A DNA stretch of 64,000 nt, taken from contig NZ_QENY01000002.1 of the NCBI RefSeq assembly GCF_003096815.1, forward strand, positions 156,799 through 220,798, written 5' to 3'. Made by a program: the position numbers and the translations under genes. A model generated the notes under the pieces. That model saw only the letters and a list, made by a program, of their open reading frames with translations. It had not been told where the DNA came from and ran no database searches. Shown here piece by piece: positions 1 to 9,248 of the stretch. The stretch is from Hallella colorans. Its GTDB lineage: Bacteria; Bacteroidota; Bacteroidia; Bacteroidales; Bacteroidaceae. Within the stretch, counting starts at the first letter, position 1. Each line of letters begins with the position of its first letter.

Positions 1-596
1 ATGCTCAGTAGGCCGTCCAATGTGGTTTTCTGAATACCCTCAGGTAGTTGTGCCGCCTCTTTAGATGTCATGGCAAACACATCCATGCCAAACTGGCGGG
101 CTATCGTGGCTACGTGCATGCCGATATTGCCTAACCCCACAATGCCTATCGTTTTGTCAGCAAGCTCAATGATGGGTGTGTTCCAAAAACAAAAGTCTTT
201 GCTGTTACTCCATTGGCCATCGCGTACCTCGTTGGCGTAATGCCCCACTTGGTTGGTAATGTTCAGTATGTGCGCGAAAGTCATCTGCACCACACTGTCA
301 GTGCTATATGCCGGAATATTGGACACGATGATGCCACGCTCGTGGGCGTAATCCACATCCACCACATTATAACCCGTAGCGAGTACGCCAATATATTTAA
401 GATGTGGCAGCCTATCGATGGTGTCACGTGTTATCTTTACTTTGTTTAACAGGATGATTTCAGCATCCTTGGCATATTCCACCACCTTGTCCTCCGAGGT
501 GCGCGGATACACCTTTAAGTCTCCTAATTTTTCCATCTCCGACCATGACAGGTCGCCGGGATTGGCTGAATAGCCATCTAATACTACAATTTTCAT
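1..596 (-). CDS. D-isomer-specific 2-hydroxyacid dehydrogenase (3' part missing)
   Basis: Reading the minus strand from the ATG at 596-594 gives 198 residues that run off the window edge; the family is about 310-330 residues. The protein starts MKIVVLDGYSANPGDLSW. It has the usual N-terminal catalytic half (LKYIGVLATGYNVVDVDYA, then VSNIPAYSTDSV) and the start of the Rossmann NAD-binding domain with GLGNIG at residues 154-159. The catalytic Arg/Glu/His lie in the missing part. The family reduces 2-keto acids or oxidises D-2-hydroxy acids; the N-terminal half looks most like glycerate dehydrogenase/hydroxypyruvate reductase, but the substrate cannot be fixed here. The gene lies downstream of rarA on the same strand, about 85 bp away. 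Family assignment is secure, exact reaction is not. Confidence 0.9.
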   Translation of the reverse strand, partial: MKIVVLDGYSANPGDLSWSEMEKLGDLKVYPRTSEDKVVEYAKDAEIILLNKVKITRDTIDRLPHLKYIGVLATGYNVVDVDYAHERGIIVSNIPAYSTDSVVQMTFAHILNITNQVGHYANEVRDGQWSNSKDFCFWNTPIIELADKTIGIVGLGNIGMHVATIARQFGMDVFAMTSKEAAQLPEGIQKTTLDGLLS

Positions 597-681
597 TTCT
601 CAGTTTTTATCGTTTCGTCGTCTTTTATGTTTCAAGGCATGTGCCATGATTATTCGCATGATGGGTGAACCCATGCCATTA

Positions 682-1956
682 TCAATCTTTGAAGCGGTCG
701 CCCCAACAGTCAGTCATGCGCCTGTACAGTTTGTCCTCAGCCGGCGCATGTTGCGCATGCCAAAATCTCACGTCCATGAGAGCGTCTGGCAAGTATTGCT
801 GCTCTGTAAAATTGTTCGGATAATCGTGCGGGTATTTGTAGCCGTCATGGTATCCAAGTTCGGCCATGAGCTTGGTTGGCGCGTTCCTGATGGGCAATGG
901 CACGGGCTGATTGCCGCTGTGACGCACCTCATCAATCGCCGCGTCGATGGCCAAATAGGCAGAGTTGCTTTTCGGGCTGGTGGCCAAATAGACCGTGGCC
1001 TCGGCCAATGGTATGCGCCCCTCAGGCCATCCTATCTTCATGACAGCGTCAAAAGCCGCGTTGGCCAACAACAACGCATTGGGGTTAGCCAGTCCGATGT
1101 CTTCGGCCGCACTTATCACCAACCGGCGGGCTATAAACTGCGGGTCTTCCCCACCCTCTATCATCCTCGCCATCCAGTAAAGCGCCGCGTCGGGGTCTGA
1201 ACCCCTGATGCTCTTGATAAAGGCCGAAATGATGTCATAATGCATCTCTCCGTCTTTGTCGTAAGCCAATGGGTTAGATTGCAAAAGCCTCTCTACCGTC
1301 TCGTCGGTAACCAGCACCTCATGGCTTGTGGTGGACGACACCACCAAATCAAGAATATTGAGCAGCTTGCGAGCGTCGCCCCCACTGTATCGCATCATTG
1401 CTCCCGTCTCCTTGAGATCGATTTTGCGACGCCTCAGCTCGTCGTCCTCGGCGATAGCCCGACTCAATATCCTCATCAAGTCGTCTTTGTCTAACGACTT
1501 GAGCACATAGAGTTGGCAACGAGATAGCAACGGTCTGATTACCTCGAAAGAGGGATTTTCCGTCGTGGCCCCTATCAGCGTAACGACACCACGTTCCACA
1601 GCCCCCAAGAGCGAGTCTTGCTGCGATTTGGAGAAGCGGTGTATCTCGTCAATGAACAGTATGGGCGATTGCGCGTTGAAAAAATGCCCCTGCTTGGCCC
1701 GCTCTATCACCTCGCGCACATCTTTCACGCCACTCGTCACCGCGCTCAGCGTGAAAAATGGCACCTTAAGCATGCCTGCGATAATCCGGGCCAACGTGGT
1801 CTTGCCCACACCGGGCGGCCCCCACAGTATGAACGATGATATATGGCCGGCCTCCACCATGCGTCGAAGCACGGCGTCTTTGCCCACCACATGCTCTTGC
1901 CCTACATAGTCGTCGAGGGTCGTTGGGCGCATCCTTTCTGCCAAAGGTTTACTCAT
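682..1956 (-). CDS. rarA: replication-associated recombination protein A (RarA/MgsA), AAA+ ATPase
   Basis: A 424-aa protein of full family length. It has Walker A GPPGVGKT (residues 46-53), Walker B FIDEIHRF (from residue 101), a sensor-1 segment GATTEN (about 129-134) and the C-terminal MgsA tetramerisation region (for example [24 protein letters not shown]). The start [20 protein letters not shown] is typical. RarA is a clamp-loader-like ATPase acting at stalled replication forks. A -7 promoter box lies only a few bases before the ATG, so the transcript may be nearly leaderless. The dehydrogenase at 1-596 follows on the same strand and may be co-transcribed. No oddities in the protein. Confidence 0.97.
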   Translation of the reverse strand: MSKPLAERMRPTTLDDYVGQEHVVGKDAVLRRMVEAGHISSFILWGPPGVGKTTLARIIAGMLKVPFFTLSAVTSGVKDVREVIERAKQGHFFNAQSPILFIDEIHRFSKSQQDSLLGAVERGVVTLIGATTENPSFEVIRPLLSRCQLYVLKSLDKDDLMRILSRAIAEDDELRRRKIDLKETGAMMRYSGGDARKLLNILDLVVSSTTSHEVLVTDETVERLLQSNPLAYDKDGEMHYDIISAFIKSIRGSDPDAALYWMARMIEGGEDPQFIARRLVISAAEDIGLANPNALLLANAAFDAVMKIGWPEGRIPLAEATVYLATSPKSNSAYLAIDAAIDEVRHSGNQPVPLPIRNAPTKLMAELGYHDGYKYPHDYPNNFTEQQYLPDALMDVRFWHAQHAPAEDKLYRRMTDCWGDRFKD

Positions 1957-1961
1957 GTTTG

Positions 1962-1969
1962 CAAAATTA
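1962..1969 (-). promoter_or_regulatory. Bacteroidetes -7 box for rarA
   Basis: On the minus strand the bases read TAATTTTG, a match to TAnnTTTG, ending 5 nt before the rarA ATG at 1956. Transcription would start at or next to the ATG. No good TTTG -33 box is seen at the expected spacing, so this is a medium-confidence call. Confidence 0.45.
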
Positions 1970-2710
1970 ATAAAATATTAACTAACCGCCATCATCTCAC
2001 TGTTAAAGATATAGAAACCCTTAAATATCATGCCTCACAAGACATGACGTACGCATCGGTATTGGCTCACGAGTGGTTGGCTTCATCTTTGGTGCGCACG
2101 GTAATAAAATACGAATGGCAGAACGAGGCACACCGTCGGTATCAGGTCGGGCAAATGGGCGCGGAACATTCGCCCTGCGTTTTATGTTCGCCCAAGCTCA
2201 AGACAAAGAAAAAAGCCCTGAAAATAACTGACAAAAGGGTCTTTGAGAGTAGCTTATTTACGAGCGAGAAGGCATGCGCGCACAAATACGGCCGTATTTT
2301 GAGTTTTTCATAAAACGCTATGCTTCAATATGTTGCAAAAATATGAGGCGAATGCTGCAAAAATAGTTTTCTTACGCCATCGCCATTGGGCCTTAATCGC
2401 ACCCCCGTTAGCCCTTAAACGCACCCTCAATGGGTAACATTCACGCCACGATCGGTACTTAAACGTAACGCCAATAGGCGCCAATGGCGTTTTGACCGTA
2501 ACATGATAGCCTAAAAATGACCGATTTTTTGGTCGGCAACAATTTTTTAGCCGCTATTTGGTCAATTTTTCAAGGACATGTTTTTGTGACTATATGTTGA
2601 CACCGAGGTCATGTCTTGGCTAAGTGGCGCGGTCAACATTTTTTTGCCTCCGACACTAAACGATAGCGTAATTTGCAACTGTTTTGTCGCCAATTGTCGT
2701 CTATTTATCG
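1970..2710. other. long divergent intergenic region between rarA and the transpeptidase
   Basis: About 740 bp without a convincing gene. 2040-2220 is GC-richer than the rest and has short open frames on both strands, but none is supported. 2382-2491 is the first of four 22-nt-period arrays, listed separately. 2517-2545 is T- and A-rich with a short TTTTTTGGTCGGCAAC-type motif. I see no RNA gene. Confidence 0.5.
2382..2491. repeat. intergenic array A: five imperfect 22-nt units (110 bp)
   Basis: Units start at 2382, 2404, 2426, 2448 and 2470, each exactly 22 nt. The first begins GCCATTGGGCCTTAATCGCA and the second CCCGTTAGCCCTTAAACGCA. Units are quasi-palindromic (last unit: GCCAATAGGC / GCCAATGGCG). 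Arrays of the same period and total length are at 11537, 30014 and 42419. There are no unique spacers, so this is not CRISPR. Confidence 0.75.
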
Positions 2711-2718
2711 TATCTTTG
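2711..2718 (+). promoter_or_regulatory. -7 box for the transpeptidase gene
   Basis: TATCTTTG matches TAnnTTTG exactly. The nearest upstream TTTG (2683-2686) is 24 nt away, longer than the usual 19-21. The predicted transcript start (about 2725) lies upstream of the ATG candidates at 2767 and 2836 but downstream of the ATG at 2611, which argues against that longest start. Confidence 0.55.
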
Positions 2719-2835
2719 CAGCGATGTGGCCAAATCAAGAAGAGCCACACAAATCATAAGTCTATAATGACAAGAGAGGCAGTGGGCGCCAGTTTGGCAA
2801 TAGCAACAGGCGCAGCCCGTTTTAAGACAACCCAA

Positions 2836-3996
2836 ATGATACGTTTCAAGACACTCATCCTTAGCATGTTCGTGGCTTGCGCGGCATTGGCTCAAGACCT
2901 GCCCACCGATGGACCGCTGACCATCGACCCCAAACTTCAGGCTTTGGGCAAGCGACTTCTACGCGGCAAACAGGGAAGCATGGTGGCCATAGAGCCAGCC
3001 ACGGGCCGCATCTTGGCGCTCGTTAGCGCCGACAGGGTGGGCGAAGACATCAACCGAGCCATCTCAAAAGAGTATTCGCCGGGGTCCACTTTCAAGGTGG
3101 CACAGGCACTTGCCATGCTCTCAGAGGGCACGCTCAAACCAGAGACGATTTATCCTTGCAACAAAGGCTTCACATTTGGCGGCATTCATATTGGCTGCCA
3201 TGCGCATCGTTCGCCGCTTGACTTGGTGGGAGCGTTAGGATATTCATGCAACGCTTATTTCTGCAAGGCATTTCAGGAAATGGTAGACAACAAAGCCGTG
3301 TATCCCACTAAGCAAAGCGCCATCGACCAATGGAACGCCTACATGCAGAGCATGGGTTTGGGAGAGCCGCTCGGTGTAGACTTGCCCGGGGAGGTGGCTG
3401 GGCATGTGCCAAACGCCGCTTCGCTCTCCGCGCTACACGGAAACTGGAATGGCTCCACCGTGATGTGGATGGGCATGGGGCAAGGAGAGGTTACCACCAC
3501 TCCACTGCAACTGTGCAATTTGGCGGCTATGATAGCCAACCGAGGGTTCTTTTTCACCCCTCGCATTCATCAATCGACAGCCGACCACCCATTGGACGAT
3601 ACACGCACGCGGTCGCGACAATGTTTGGCCAAACCGTGGGCGATCGATTATGTCATACAAGGTATGCGCTTGGCCGTCAAGCATGGAACTGCCGCTCGCA
3701 TAGACACACCAGCTTATAAGATATGCGGCAAAACCGGAACGGCAGAGAACGAAGGGGCCGACCACTCCATCTTTATGGGGTTCGCGCCGATGAACTCGCC
3801 ACGTATTGCCGTCAGTGTGTTTGTCGAAAATGGTGGCTTTGGGGCCGATTTGGCGGCTCCATTGGCAGCGCTGATGATAGAACAGTATCTCATGGGCAAC
3901 CTGTCAGCTAAGTCAAAGCGTCGGGCTGCAAAATGGGAAACCAAGAAAGTAAAGGTAACGCCAGTGGAGAAGACTGTTAGTTTTGACGACCTGTAA
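2836..3996 (+). CDS. small secreted penicillin-binding transpeptidase
   Basis: From the ATG at 2836 the product is 386 aa. An open frame extends upstream to 2611, but the -7 box at 2711 and the signal-peptide shape ([20 protein letters not shown], cleavage after ALA) favour 2836; 2767 is the other possibility. The penicillin-binding motifs are in order: STFK (residues 84-87, serine nucleophile), SCN (137-139) and KTGT (299-302). The protein is close to a bare transpeptidase domain. It lacks the N-terminal pedestal domain of PBP2/PBP3 and has a short basic C-terminus. It is predicted to be released to the periplasm rather than anchored, which is unusual for a class B-like enzyme. It precedes a glycosyltransferase and muropeptide-recycling genes, so a role in peptidoglycan cross-linking or remodelling is likely. 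A beta-lactamase-like or sensor role cannot be excluded. Confidence 0.88.
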   Translation: MIRFKTLILSMFVACAALAQDLPTDGPLTIDPKLQALGKRLLRGKQGSMVAIEPATGRILALVSADRVGEDINRAISKEYSPGSTFKVAQALAMLSEGTLKPETIYPCNKGFTFGGIHIGCHAHRSPLDLVGALGYSCNAYFCKAFQEMVDNKAVYPTKQSAIDQWNAYMQSMGLGEPLGVDLPGEVAGHVPNAASLSALHGNWNGSTVMWMGMGQGEVTTTPLQLCNLAAMIANRGFFFTPRIHQSTADHPLDDTRTRSRQCLAKPWAIDYVIQGMRLAVKHGTAARIDTPAYKICGKTGTAENEGADHSIFMGFAPMNSPRIAVSVFVENGGFGADLAAPLAALMIEQYLMGNLSAKSKRRAAKWETKKVKVTPVEKTVSFDDL

Positions 3997-4090
3997 GCGC
4001 ATACCTAACCTTCTTCAAGGTAGGTTTAATCTTTCAATTACACCTTTATATTATAGCATAAGCAAATATCAAATACAAAATACCTATACA

Positions 4091-5512
4091 ATGACCAAAC
4101 TCATAGATTGTTTCGTGCCTGCGGGCAACGACGAAGAGACCGACAAAAACGTCAACGCGCTGAACGCGCTCGATATAGTGAACGACATCACCATCGTGGA
4201 GACGTCCATGCGCGAGAGCGAGACCGTGCGCACGATGGCTGGCATGGCCAAAGCCGAGTACACCCTGTTCTATCTCAAACCACAATACATTCGCATGGGC
4301 TATCTGGCTTTGGAGCGCATGGTGCAAGTGGCCGAGATGACCGGAGCGGGCATGATTTACGCCGACCATTACAACGTGTCGGTCGACGGACAACGCACCG
4401 AGGCGCCCGTCATTGACTATCAAGCAGGCAGCCTGCGAGACGATTTCGACTTCGGCAGCGTGCTCCTTTTTCGCACCGAAGCGTTGAAAGAGGCTGCCGC
4501 GCGCACCACCGCCGACTATGCGGCGGCGGGCATTTACGACCTGAGACTCAAACTGTCGCAACGCCATCGCATAGAGCACGTCAACGAATACTTGTATTCC
4601 GAGGTGGAACTTGACACCCGAAAGACCGGTGAGAAACTCTTCGACTATGTAAATCCACGCAACAGAGACTCACAAATAGAGATGGAGGCCGCTTGTACAG
4701 AGCATCTTAAGGAAGTGGGGGCGTACTTGCCTCCCATAAGCAAGAAGGTGGACTTCACGGGCGACTTCATGGTGGAGGCTTCTATCATGATACCCACGCT
4801 CAACCGCGTGAGCACCATTCGAGACGCCATAGAGAGCGCGTTGAGCCAGAAAACCGATTTCGAATACAATGTCTTCGTGGTGGAGAATGGGCCTAACTGC
4901 CATTCCACCGACGGCACCACTGAACTGATAGACGAGTACAAAGACGACCCACGCGTGATACATATCATACCAGAGCGCAATGACATCGGCGTGGGGGGCA
5001 GCTGGAACATGGCCGCACACCATCCGCAGTGCGGCCGGTTCATCGTTCAATTGGACTCGGACGATGTATACTCGGGCACGGACACACTGCAAAAAATTGT
5101 CGAAACTTTCCGCCAAGAGAGATGTGCCATGGTCATCGGCTCGTACACATTGACAGACATTGACCTTAACATCTTGCCACCGGGCAAGATTGACCACCGT
5201 GAGTGGACACCCGAGAATGGACACAACAACGCTTTGCGCATCAATGGGCTTGGCGCCCCGCGGGCGTTTTTCACGCCCATACTGCGCAACATCAAACTGC
5301 CTAACGTGTGCTATGGTGAGGACTACGCTATCGGCTTGGCCATCAGCAGAGAGTATCGCATAGGCCGAATATACGATGCTATATACAATTGCCGGCGCTG
5401 GGACGACAACTCGGACGGCGACCTGAGCATAGAGAAAAACAATCGCAACAATCTTTACAAAGACCGCTTGCGCACGTGGGAACTGATGGCTCGCATGAAA
5501 AAGAGGTTGTAA
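4091..5512 (+). CDS. two-domain family 2 glycosyltransferase
   Basis: 473 aa from the ATG at 4091; the frame is open upstream to 3983, but the first part of that overlaps the previous gene's end. Residues 230-430 are a clear GT-A/GT2 domain: [20 protein letters not shown], then VVENGPN, and the acidic metal motif LDSDD at 321-325. Residues 1-220 look like a second, degenerate GT-A-like half ([37 protein letters not shown]) without a clear nucleotide-binding start motif. No signal peptide or membrane segment, so it acts in the cytoplasm. It lies about 95 bp after the transpeptidase and 150 bp before the AmpG-like permease. The acceptor is unknown; context suggests a cell-wall or amino-sugar glycan. 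Family assignment is firm, substrate unknown. Confidence 0.85.
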   Translation: MTKLIDCFVPAGNDEETDKNVNALNALDIVNDITIVETSMRESETVRTMAGMAKAEYTLFYLKPQYIRMGYLALERMVQVAEMTGAGMIYADHYNVSVDGQRTEAPVIDYQAGSLRDDFDFGSVLLFRTEALKEAAARTTADYAAAGIYDLRLKLSQRHRIEHVNEYLYSEVELDTRKTGEKLFDYVNPRNRDSQIEMEAACTEHLKEVGAYLPPISKKVDFTGDFMVEASIMIPTLNRVSTIRDAIESALSQKTDFEYNVFVVENGPNCHSTDGTTELIDEYKDDPRVIHIIPERNDIGVGGSWNMAAHHPQCGRFIVQLDSDDVYSGTDTLQKIVETFRQERCAMVIGSYTLTDIDLNILPPGKIDHREWTPENGHNNALRINGLGAPRAFFTPILRNIKLPNVCYGEDYAIGLAISREYRIGRIYDAIYNCRRWDDNSDGDLSIEKNNRNNLYKDRLRTWELMARMKKRL

Positions 5513-5686
5513 TTCGCAATCTTAAATTTATAATTCACAATTTCAAATAATAAACTTTAAACGGAGACGCAGCAGTTTACAAACAATAATTGTGAATTGA
5601 AAATTGTTAATTGTGAATTGAAAAAAACATGAAGCACCAGCCAGAAAGGCAATAATTGTACATTGAAAATTGTGAATTGTAAATCG
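5511..5686. repeat. AATTGTGAATTG-type repeat cluster before and into the permease gene
   Basis: The gap is built of copies of a short AT-rich word. AATTGTGAATTGAAAATTGT-like copies run at 5588-5620, a diverged copy at 5654-5680, and an inverted copy (AATTCACAATTT) at 5532-5543. The last copy reads into the start of the permease gene, whose first ten or so codons it supplies. Confidence 0.7.
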
Positions 5687-7009
5687 AAAAAACGTCTATG
5701 GTGGTGGATTCCCACGCTTTATTTTGCCGAGGGAATACCATATTTCATAGTGAACAACATATCAGTGACCATGTTTACGAGGATGGGTGTGCCCAACGGC
5801 GAGATGGCATTGTTCACCAGTTTGCTCTATCTGCCATGGGTCATCAAACCCCTTTGGAGCCCGTTCGTTGACATTTTGCGTACCAAACGATGGTGGATTG
5901 TAACCACTCAGGTGCTCATGAGCGCGCTCTTCTTGCTGCTCACACTGAGTGTTCCGCACCCCGACACCACCCTGATAGGCAGCAAAACAGTGCCTGTGAG
6001 CATGTTTACGCTCACGCTCATCCTTTTTGTCATCACGGCGTTCGCCTCGGCCACCCACGACATAGCGGCCGACGGCTTCTACATGTTGGCCGCCAACGAG
6101 GAGGAACAAAGTTTCTTCGTAGGCATCCGCAGCACCTTTTATCGGCTCAGCAGCATCTTTGGGCAGGGCGTATTGGTGTACGTTGCCGGCAGATTGGAAA
6201 AGTCGACGGGCGACATTCCCACCTCGTGGCAAATCACGATGGGCATCACTGCCGTAATGTTTTGCGCCCTCACGCTGTACCATACGTTCGCCCTGCCTCG
6301 CCCACAAGCGGACGATCCACGCATGGGGCACGAATCAAGGGTGAGCGCAAGAGAGGTAATAAGCGAGTTTGCCCGCACGTTTTACACCTATTTCAGCAAG
6401 TCGGGCGTATGGTTGGCCATCACGTTCATGTTACTTTACAGGCTTCCAGAGGCTTTCCTTCTCAAGATGGTGAACCCGTTTTTGCTTGACCCGGCGTCGC
6501 GTGGAGGACTGGGGTTGGACACGGACACGGTGGGAATTGTCTATGGCACCATAGGTGTCATCGCGCTTACCATAGGCGGAATTATCGGAGGCATAGCCGC
6601 GTCACGGTGGGGATTGCGCCGTTCGCTATGGCCAATGGCCGCCAGCATCTCGCTGCCTTGCATCACGTTTGTGTACCTCGCCATGTTCCACCCCGTCAAC
6701 ATCACAATTATCAGTGCGTGCGTGGCGGTCGAGCAGTTTGGTTATGGCTTTGGATTCACTGCCTATATGCTCTATATGATGCACTTCTCCAAAGGCGAAT
6801 TTACAACCGCTCACTATGCCATTTGCACGGCGTTTATGGCTATGAGCATGATGGTTCCGGGCATGTTTGCCGGCTATCTGCAAGAAATGATGGGCTATGA
6901 GCATTTCTTTTGGCTGGTGATGGCATGCAGTTTGGGAACTATGGGCGCCACATTCTTTGTGCGCAAAAAAATCAATGAAACAAACACGAACATGCAGACG
7001 CATGTGTAG
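5663..7009 (+). CDS. AmpG-like MFS permease (muropeptide / amino-sugar uptake)
   Basis: 448 aa if translation starts at the TTG at 5663. GTG at 5672 is the other choice, since no in-frame ATG exists between the upstream stop (TGA 5630-5632) and the conserved start of the family, KKRLWWWIPTLYFAEGIPY. About 12 hydrophobic segments are visible. The N-terminus (WIPTLYFAEG, then LPWVIKPLWSPFVDILRTKRWW) is typical of AmpG/PAT-type permeases of Bacteroidetes, which carry peptidoglycan fragments or sugars across the inner membrane. It is followed by an amino-sugar kinase and murQ, which together fit MurNAc uptake, phosphorylation and ether cleavage. The first ten residues come from an AT-rich repeat and look non-native. 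A short ATG frame (MKHQPERQ, 5629) just upstream may be the original start, now disconnected. Confidence 0.85.
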   Translation: MKIVNCKSKKRLWWWIPTLYFAEGIPYFIVNNISVTMFTRMGVPNGEMALFTSLLYLPWVIKPLWSPFVDILRTKRWWIVTTQVLMSALFLLLTLSVPHPDTTLIGSKTVPVSMFTLTLILFVITAFASATHDIAADGFYMLAANEEEQSFFVGIRSTFYRLSSIFGQGVLVYVAGRLEKSTGDIPTSWQITMGITAVMFCALTLYHTFALPRPQADDPRMGHESRVSAREVISEFARTFYTYFSKSGVWLAITFMLLYRLPEAFLLKMVNPFLLDPASRGGLGLDTDTVGIVYGTIGVIALTIGGIIGGIAASRWGLRRSLWPMAASISLPCITFVYLAMFHPVNITIISACVAVEQFGYGFGFTAYMLYMMHFSKGEFTTAHYAICTAFMAMSMMVPGMFAGYLQEMMGYEHFFWLVMACSLGTMGATFFVRKKINETNTNMQTHV

Positions 7010-7272
7010 TCGTGCCGATGTCAGCCAAACTTGAGAACGCCAAATGTGCCCATGAGACTGATGTTGGATCTACGTTGGCGAATACAGAATGTACAGATAA
7101 TACGACGAGGGGATATATTGGCCTGTAGCAGGCCGCGTGTCATGACTCGCTTGGGAGCGGCAAAAGATATTCGGCGCAAAGCCAAAACGCGGAAGAGATA
7201 CACCACACACACTCTCTTGGTTTGTCAAAAGCAAACCAAGGGCATAAAACAAACATAGAAAACAGACAGCGT

Positions 7273-8115
7273 ATGAAAGCAATACTTATCGCGGACAGTG
7301 GCTCTACCAAGACAGATTGGTGCCTGTTGGCGCAAGACGGAACTAAAACACAAGTGCAAACCAAGGGCCTAAACCCTTTCCAAATGACCGAAGGCGAAAT
7401 CAAAGCGGAAATAAACACAGCGCTATTGCCACACATCCCGACTACCTCCATCACCTCACTGCACTTTTATGGGGCCGGCTGCACATTGGAAAAACAACCC
7501 ACGGTGGAGCGCGCGCTTCGCCAATGCTTATACGTTGAGGGAGCTTGCGAGGTGGCGAGCGACATGCTTGGCGCGGCAAGAGGTATTTGTGGGCACTCCG
7601 CAGGCATCGCGTGCATACTTGGCACAGGCAGCAACTCGTGCGCCTACAATGGCGAAAAAATCACGGCTAACGTCTCTCCCCTTGGGTTTATTCTCGGCGA
7701 CGAAGGCAGCGGGGCGGTGCTCGGGCGAACCCTTTTGGGCGATGTGATGAAACGTCAACTACCGCAGCGCATCATCGACAAGTTCCATGAGCGATACCCA
7801 CTGAATAACGCCGACATCATAGACAAGGTTTATCGGCAAAAGACACCCAACAGATTCTTGGCGTCGTTCGCACCTTTTATCAAGGAGAATATTGACGAGC
7901 CACACATCGAAGAGATGGTAAAAGATGGCTTCAGACGCTTCTTGCGCCGCAACGTAAGGCAGTACGAGCTGTGCGAACAGCTGCCTATCGGTTTCGTCGG
8001 GTCCATCGCCTTGGCCTTCAACAAACAACTCGCGGAGGTTGTGGCAGAAGAGAACATGCGGCTCGGGCGTATCATCAAGGCACCAATGGATGGCTTGGTG
8101 GAGTTTCACCAATAA
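7273..8115 (+). CDS. BadF/BadG-type N-acetylamino-sugar kinase
   Basis: 280 aa from the ATG at 7273; a TTG at 7222 is in frame but adds residues unlike the family. It is an ASKHA-fold kinase: DSGSTKTD (residues 8-15, phosphate-1 loop), GTGSNS (117-122), then GFILGDEGSGAVLGR, the characteristic BadF/BadG/GlcNAc-kinase signature. It lies 263 bp after the AmpG-like permease and only 15 bp before murQ. The reaction is probably ATP-dependent phosphorylation of MurNAc and/or GlcNAc released from imported cell-wall fragments; MurQ needs MurNAc 6-phosphate. In oral Bacteroidetes such as Tannerella a kinase/etherase pair of this kind is known for MurNAc scavenging. Exact sugar preference is inferred. 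Confidence 0.88.
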   Translation: MKAILIADSGSTKTDWCLLAQDGTKTQVQTKGLNPFQMTEGEIKAEINTALLPHIPTTSITSLHFYGAGCTLEKQPTVERALRQCLYVEGACEVASDMLGAARGICGHSAGIACILGTGSNSCAYNGEKITANVSPLGFILGDEGSGAVLGRTLLGDVMKRQLPQRIIDKFHERYPLNNADIIDKVYRQKTPNRFLASFAPFIKENIDEPHIEEMVKDGFRRFLRRNVRQYELCEQLPIGFVGSIALAFNKQLAEVVAEENMRLGRIIKAPMDGLVEFHQ

Positions 8116-8130
8116 GTTTGCGACACGAAA

Positions 8131-9096
8131 ATGACACCAGATTACAAAGGCGTAAAAACCCAACAGCATCGCACGCCTGCCCCTGATGGCGGAGCAAGCG
8201 GGCCGAATGACAAACGGGGCACGGCTTGCACGGAGCGAACATCACGCTATGACAACTTGGAAACGAAGTCGACGCACGAGATATTGAACGACATCAGCAC
8301 AGAGGATCACAAAGTGGCTCATGCCGTGGCACAAGCCATTCCACAAATAGAAAGACTCGTTAATCTCGTTGTTGAACGCATGCGCCAAGGTGGACGCCTG
8401 TTCTATGTCGGCGCCGGAACGAGCGGTAGGCTTGGCGTACTCGACGCATCTGAGTTGCCTCCCACATTTGGCGTATCCGCCGATCGCGTCATCGCATTGA
8501 TCGCTGGAGGCGACATGGCCTTGCGTCATGCGGTCGAAGACGCCGAGGATGACGCCGAGCAAGGCTGGAAAGACCTGCAATCCTATCGGCCCACCGCCAT
8601 AGATACCGTGACTGGCATAGCCGCCTCAGGGCACACACCCTACGTGGTGGGCGTCCTAAAAGCCTGCAGAGATCATGGCATCCCTACGGCATGTATCACC
8701 AACAACCCTCGGTCGCCCATCACATTTGTGGCTGACGTGAGTGTGGAAATTCCCGTCGGGCCCGAATATATCACTGGCTCCACCCGCATGAAATCGGGTA
8801 CTGCCGAGAAAATGACGCTCAACATGCTGTCCACCGCCATTATGATTAAACTGGGAAGAGTGAAAGGGAACCGCATGGTCAACATGCAACTCACCAACCA
8901 GAAGTTAGTGGACAGGGGCACGCGCATCATCGCAGAGACTCTCGACATAGACTATGACCGGGCACACCAAATTCTCATGGCACACGGATCGGTAAACAAC
9001 GCGCTCAAAGAGAGCCTGCCCAAACAGTTTGCCACAAACCAAAAATCGCAGTGCGCAAATCACAAAGACAACCGTGATAAACCACAAAGGCAATAA
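8131..9096 (+). CDS. murQ: N-acetylmuramic acid 6-phosphate etherase
   Basis: 321 aa. The SIS-domain core is unmistakable: FYVGAGTSGRLGVLDASELP (residues 92-111, with the catalytic-type Glu of DASE at 108), GITGIAASGHTPYV-like sugar-binding loop, and ITGSTRMKSGTAEKM. MurQ cleaves the D-lactyl ether of MurNAc 6-phosphate to GlcNAc 6-phosphate and D-lactate. The start at 8131 gives about 35 extra residues before the usual N-terminus (SRYDNLETKSTHEIL); no later in-frame ATG fits better. The C-terminus carries a polar tail of roughly 25 residues (rich in N, K, Q) beyond the normal end. It is translated right after the kinase. Confidence 0.96.
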   Translation: MTPDYKGVKTQQHRTPAPDGGASGPNDKRGTACTERTSRYDNLETKSTHEILNDISTEDHKVAHAVAQAIPQIERLVNLVVERMRQGGRLFYVGAGTSGRLGVLDASELPPTFGVSADRVIALIAGGDMALRHAVEDAEDDAEQGWKDLQSYRPTAIDTVTGIAASGHTPYVVGVLKACRDHGIPTACITNNPRSPITFVADVSVEIPVGPEYITGSTRMKSGTAEKMTLNMLSTAIMIKLGRVKGNRMVNMQLTNQKLVDRGTRIIAETLDIDYDRAHQILMAHGSVNNALKESLPKQFATNQKSQCANHKDNRDKPQRQ

Positions 9097-9248
9097 CAAC
9101 GTGACATTACGATATGCGTAACAAATAGCCTTGACCTTTGGAGCGCGCTTTCGTTTGTTTAACCAAAAAGCGAAATAGCCTCAAGTTATCTTGCCTAACT
9201 CATCGAATATCATACATTTTCAAATATTATACTAAATTGAATCGAGAC

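Noticed and set aside
1843..2313. 156-aa plus-strand frame starting inside rarA
   Set aside because: Overlaps rarA antisense and continues into non-coding DNA; no recognisable domain.
2382..2491. Possible CRISPR array
   Set aside because: Units are contiguous and imperfect with no unique spacers; no cas genes in the window.
2611..2835. Longer start for the transpeptidase
   Set aside because: It lies upstream of the -7 box at 2711 and hides the signal peptide that begins at 2836.
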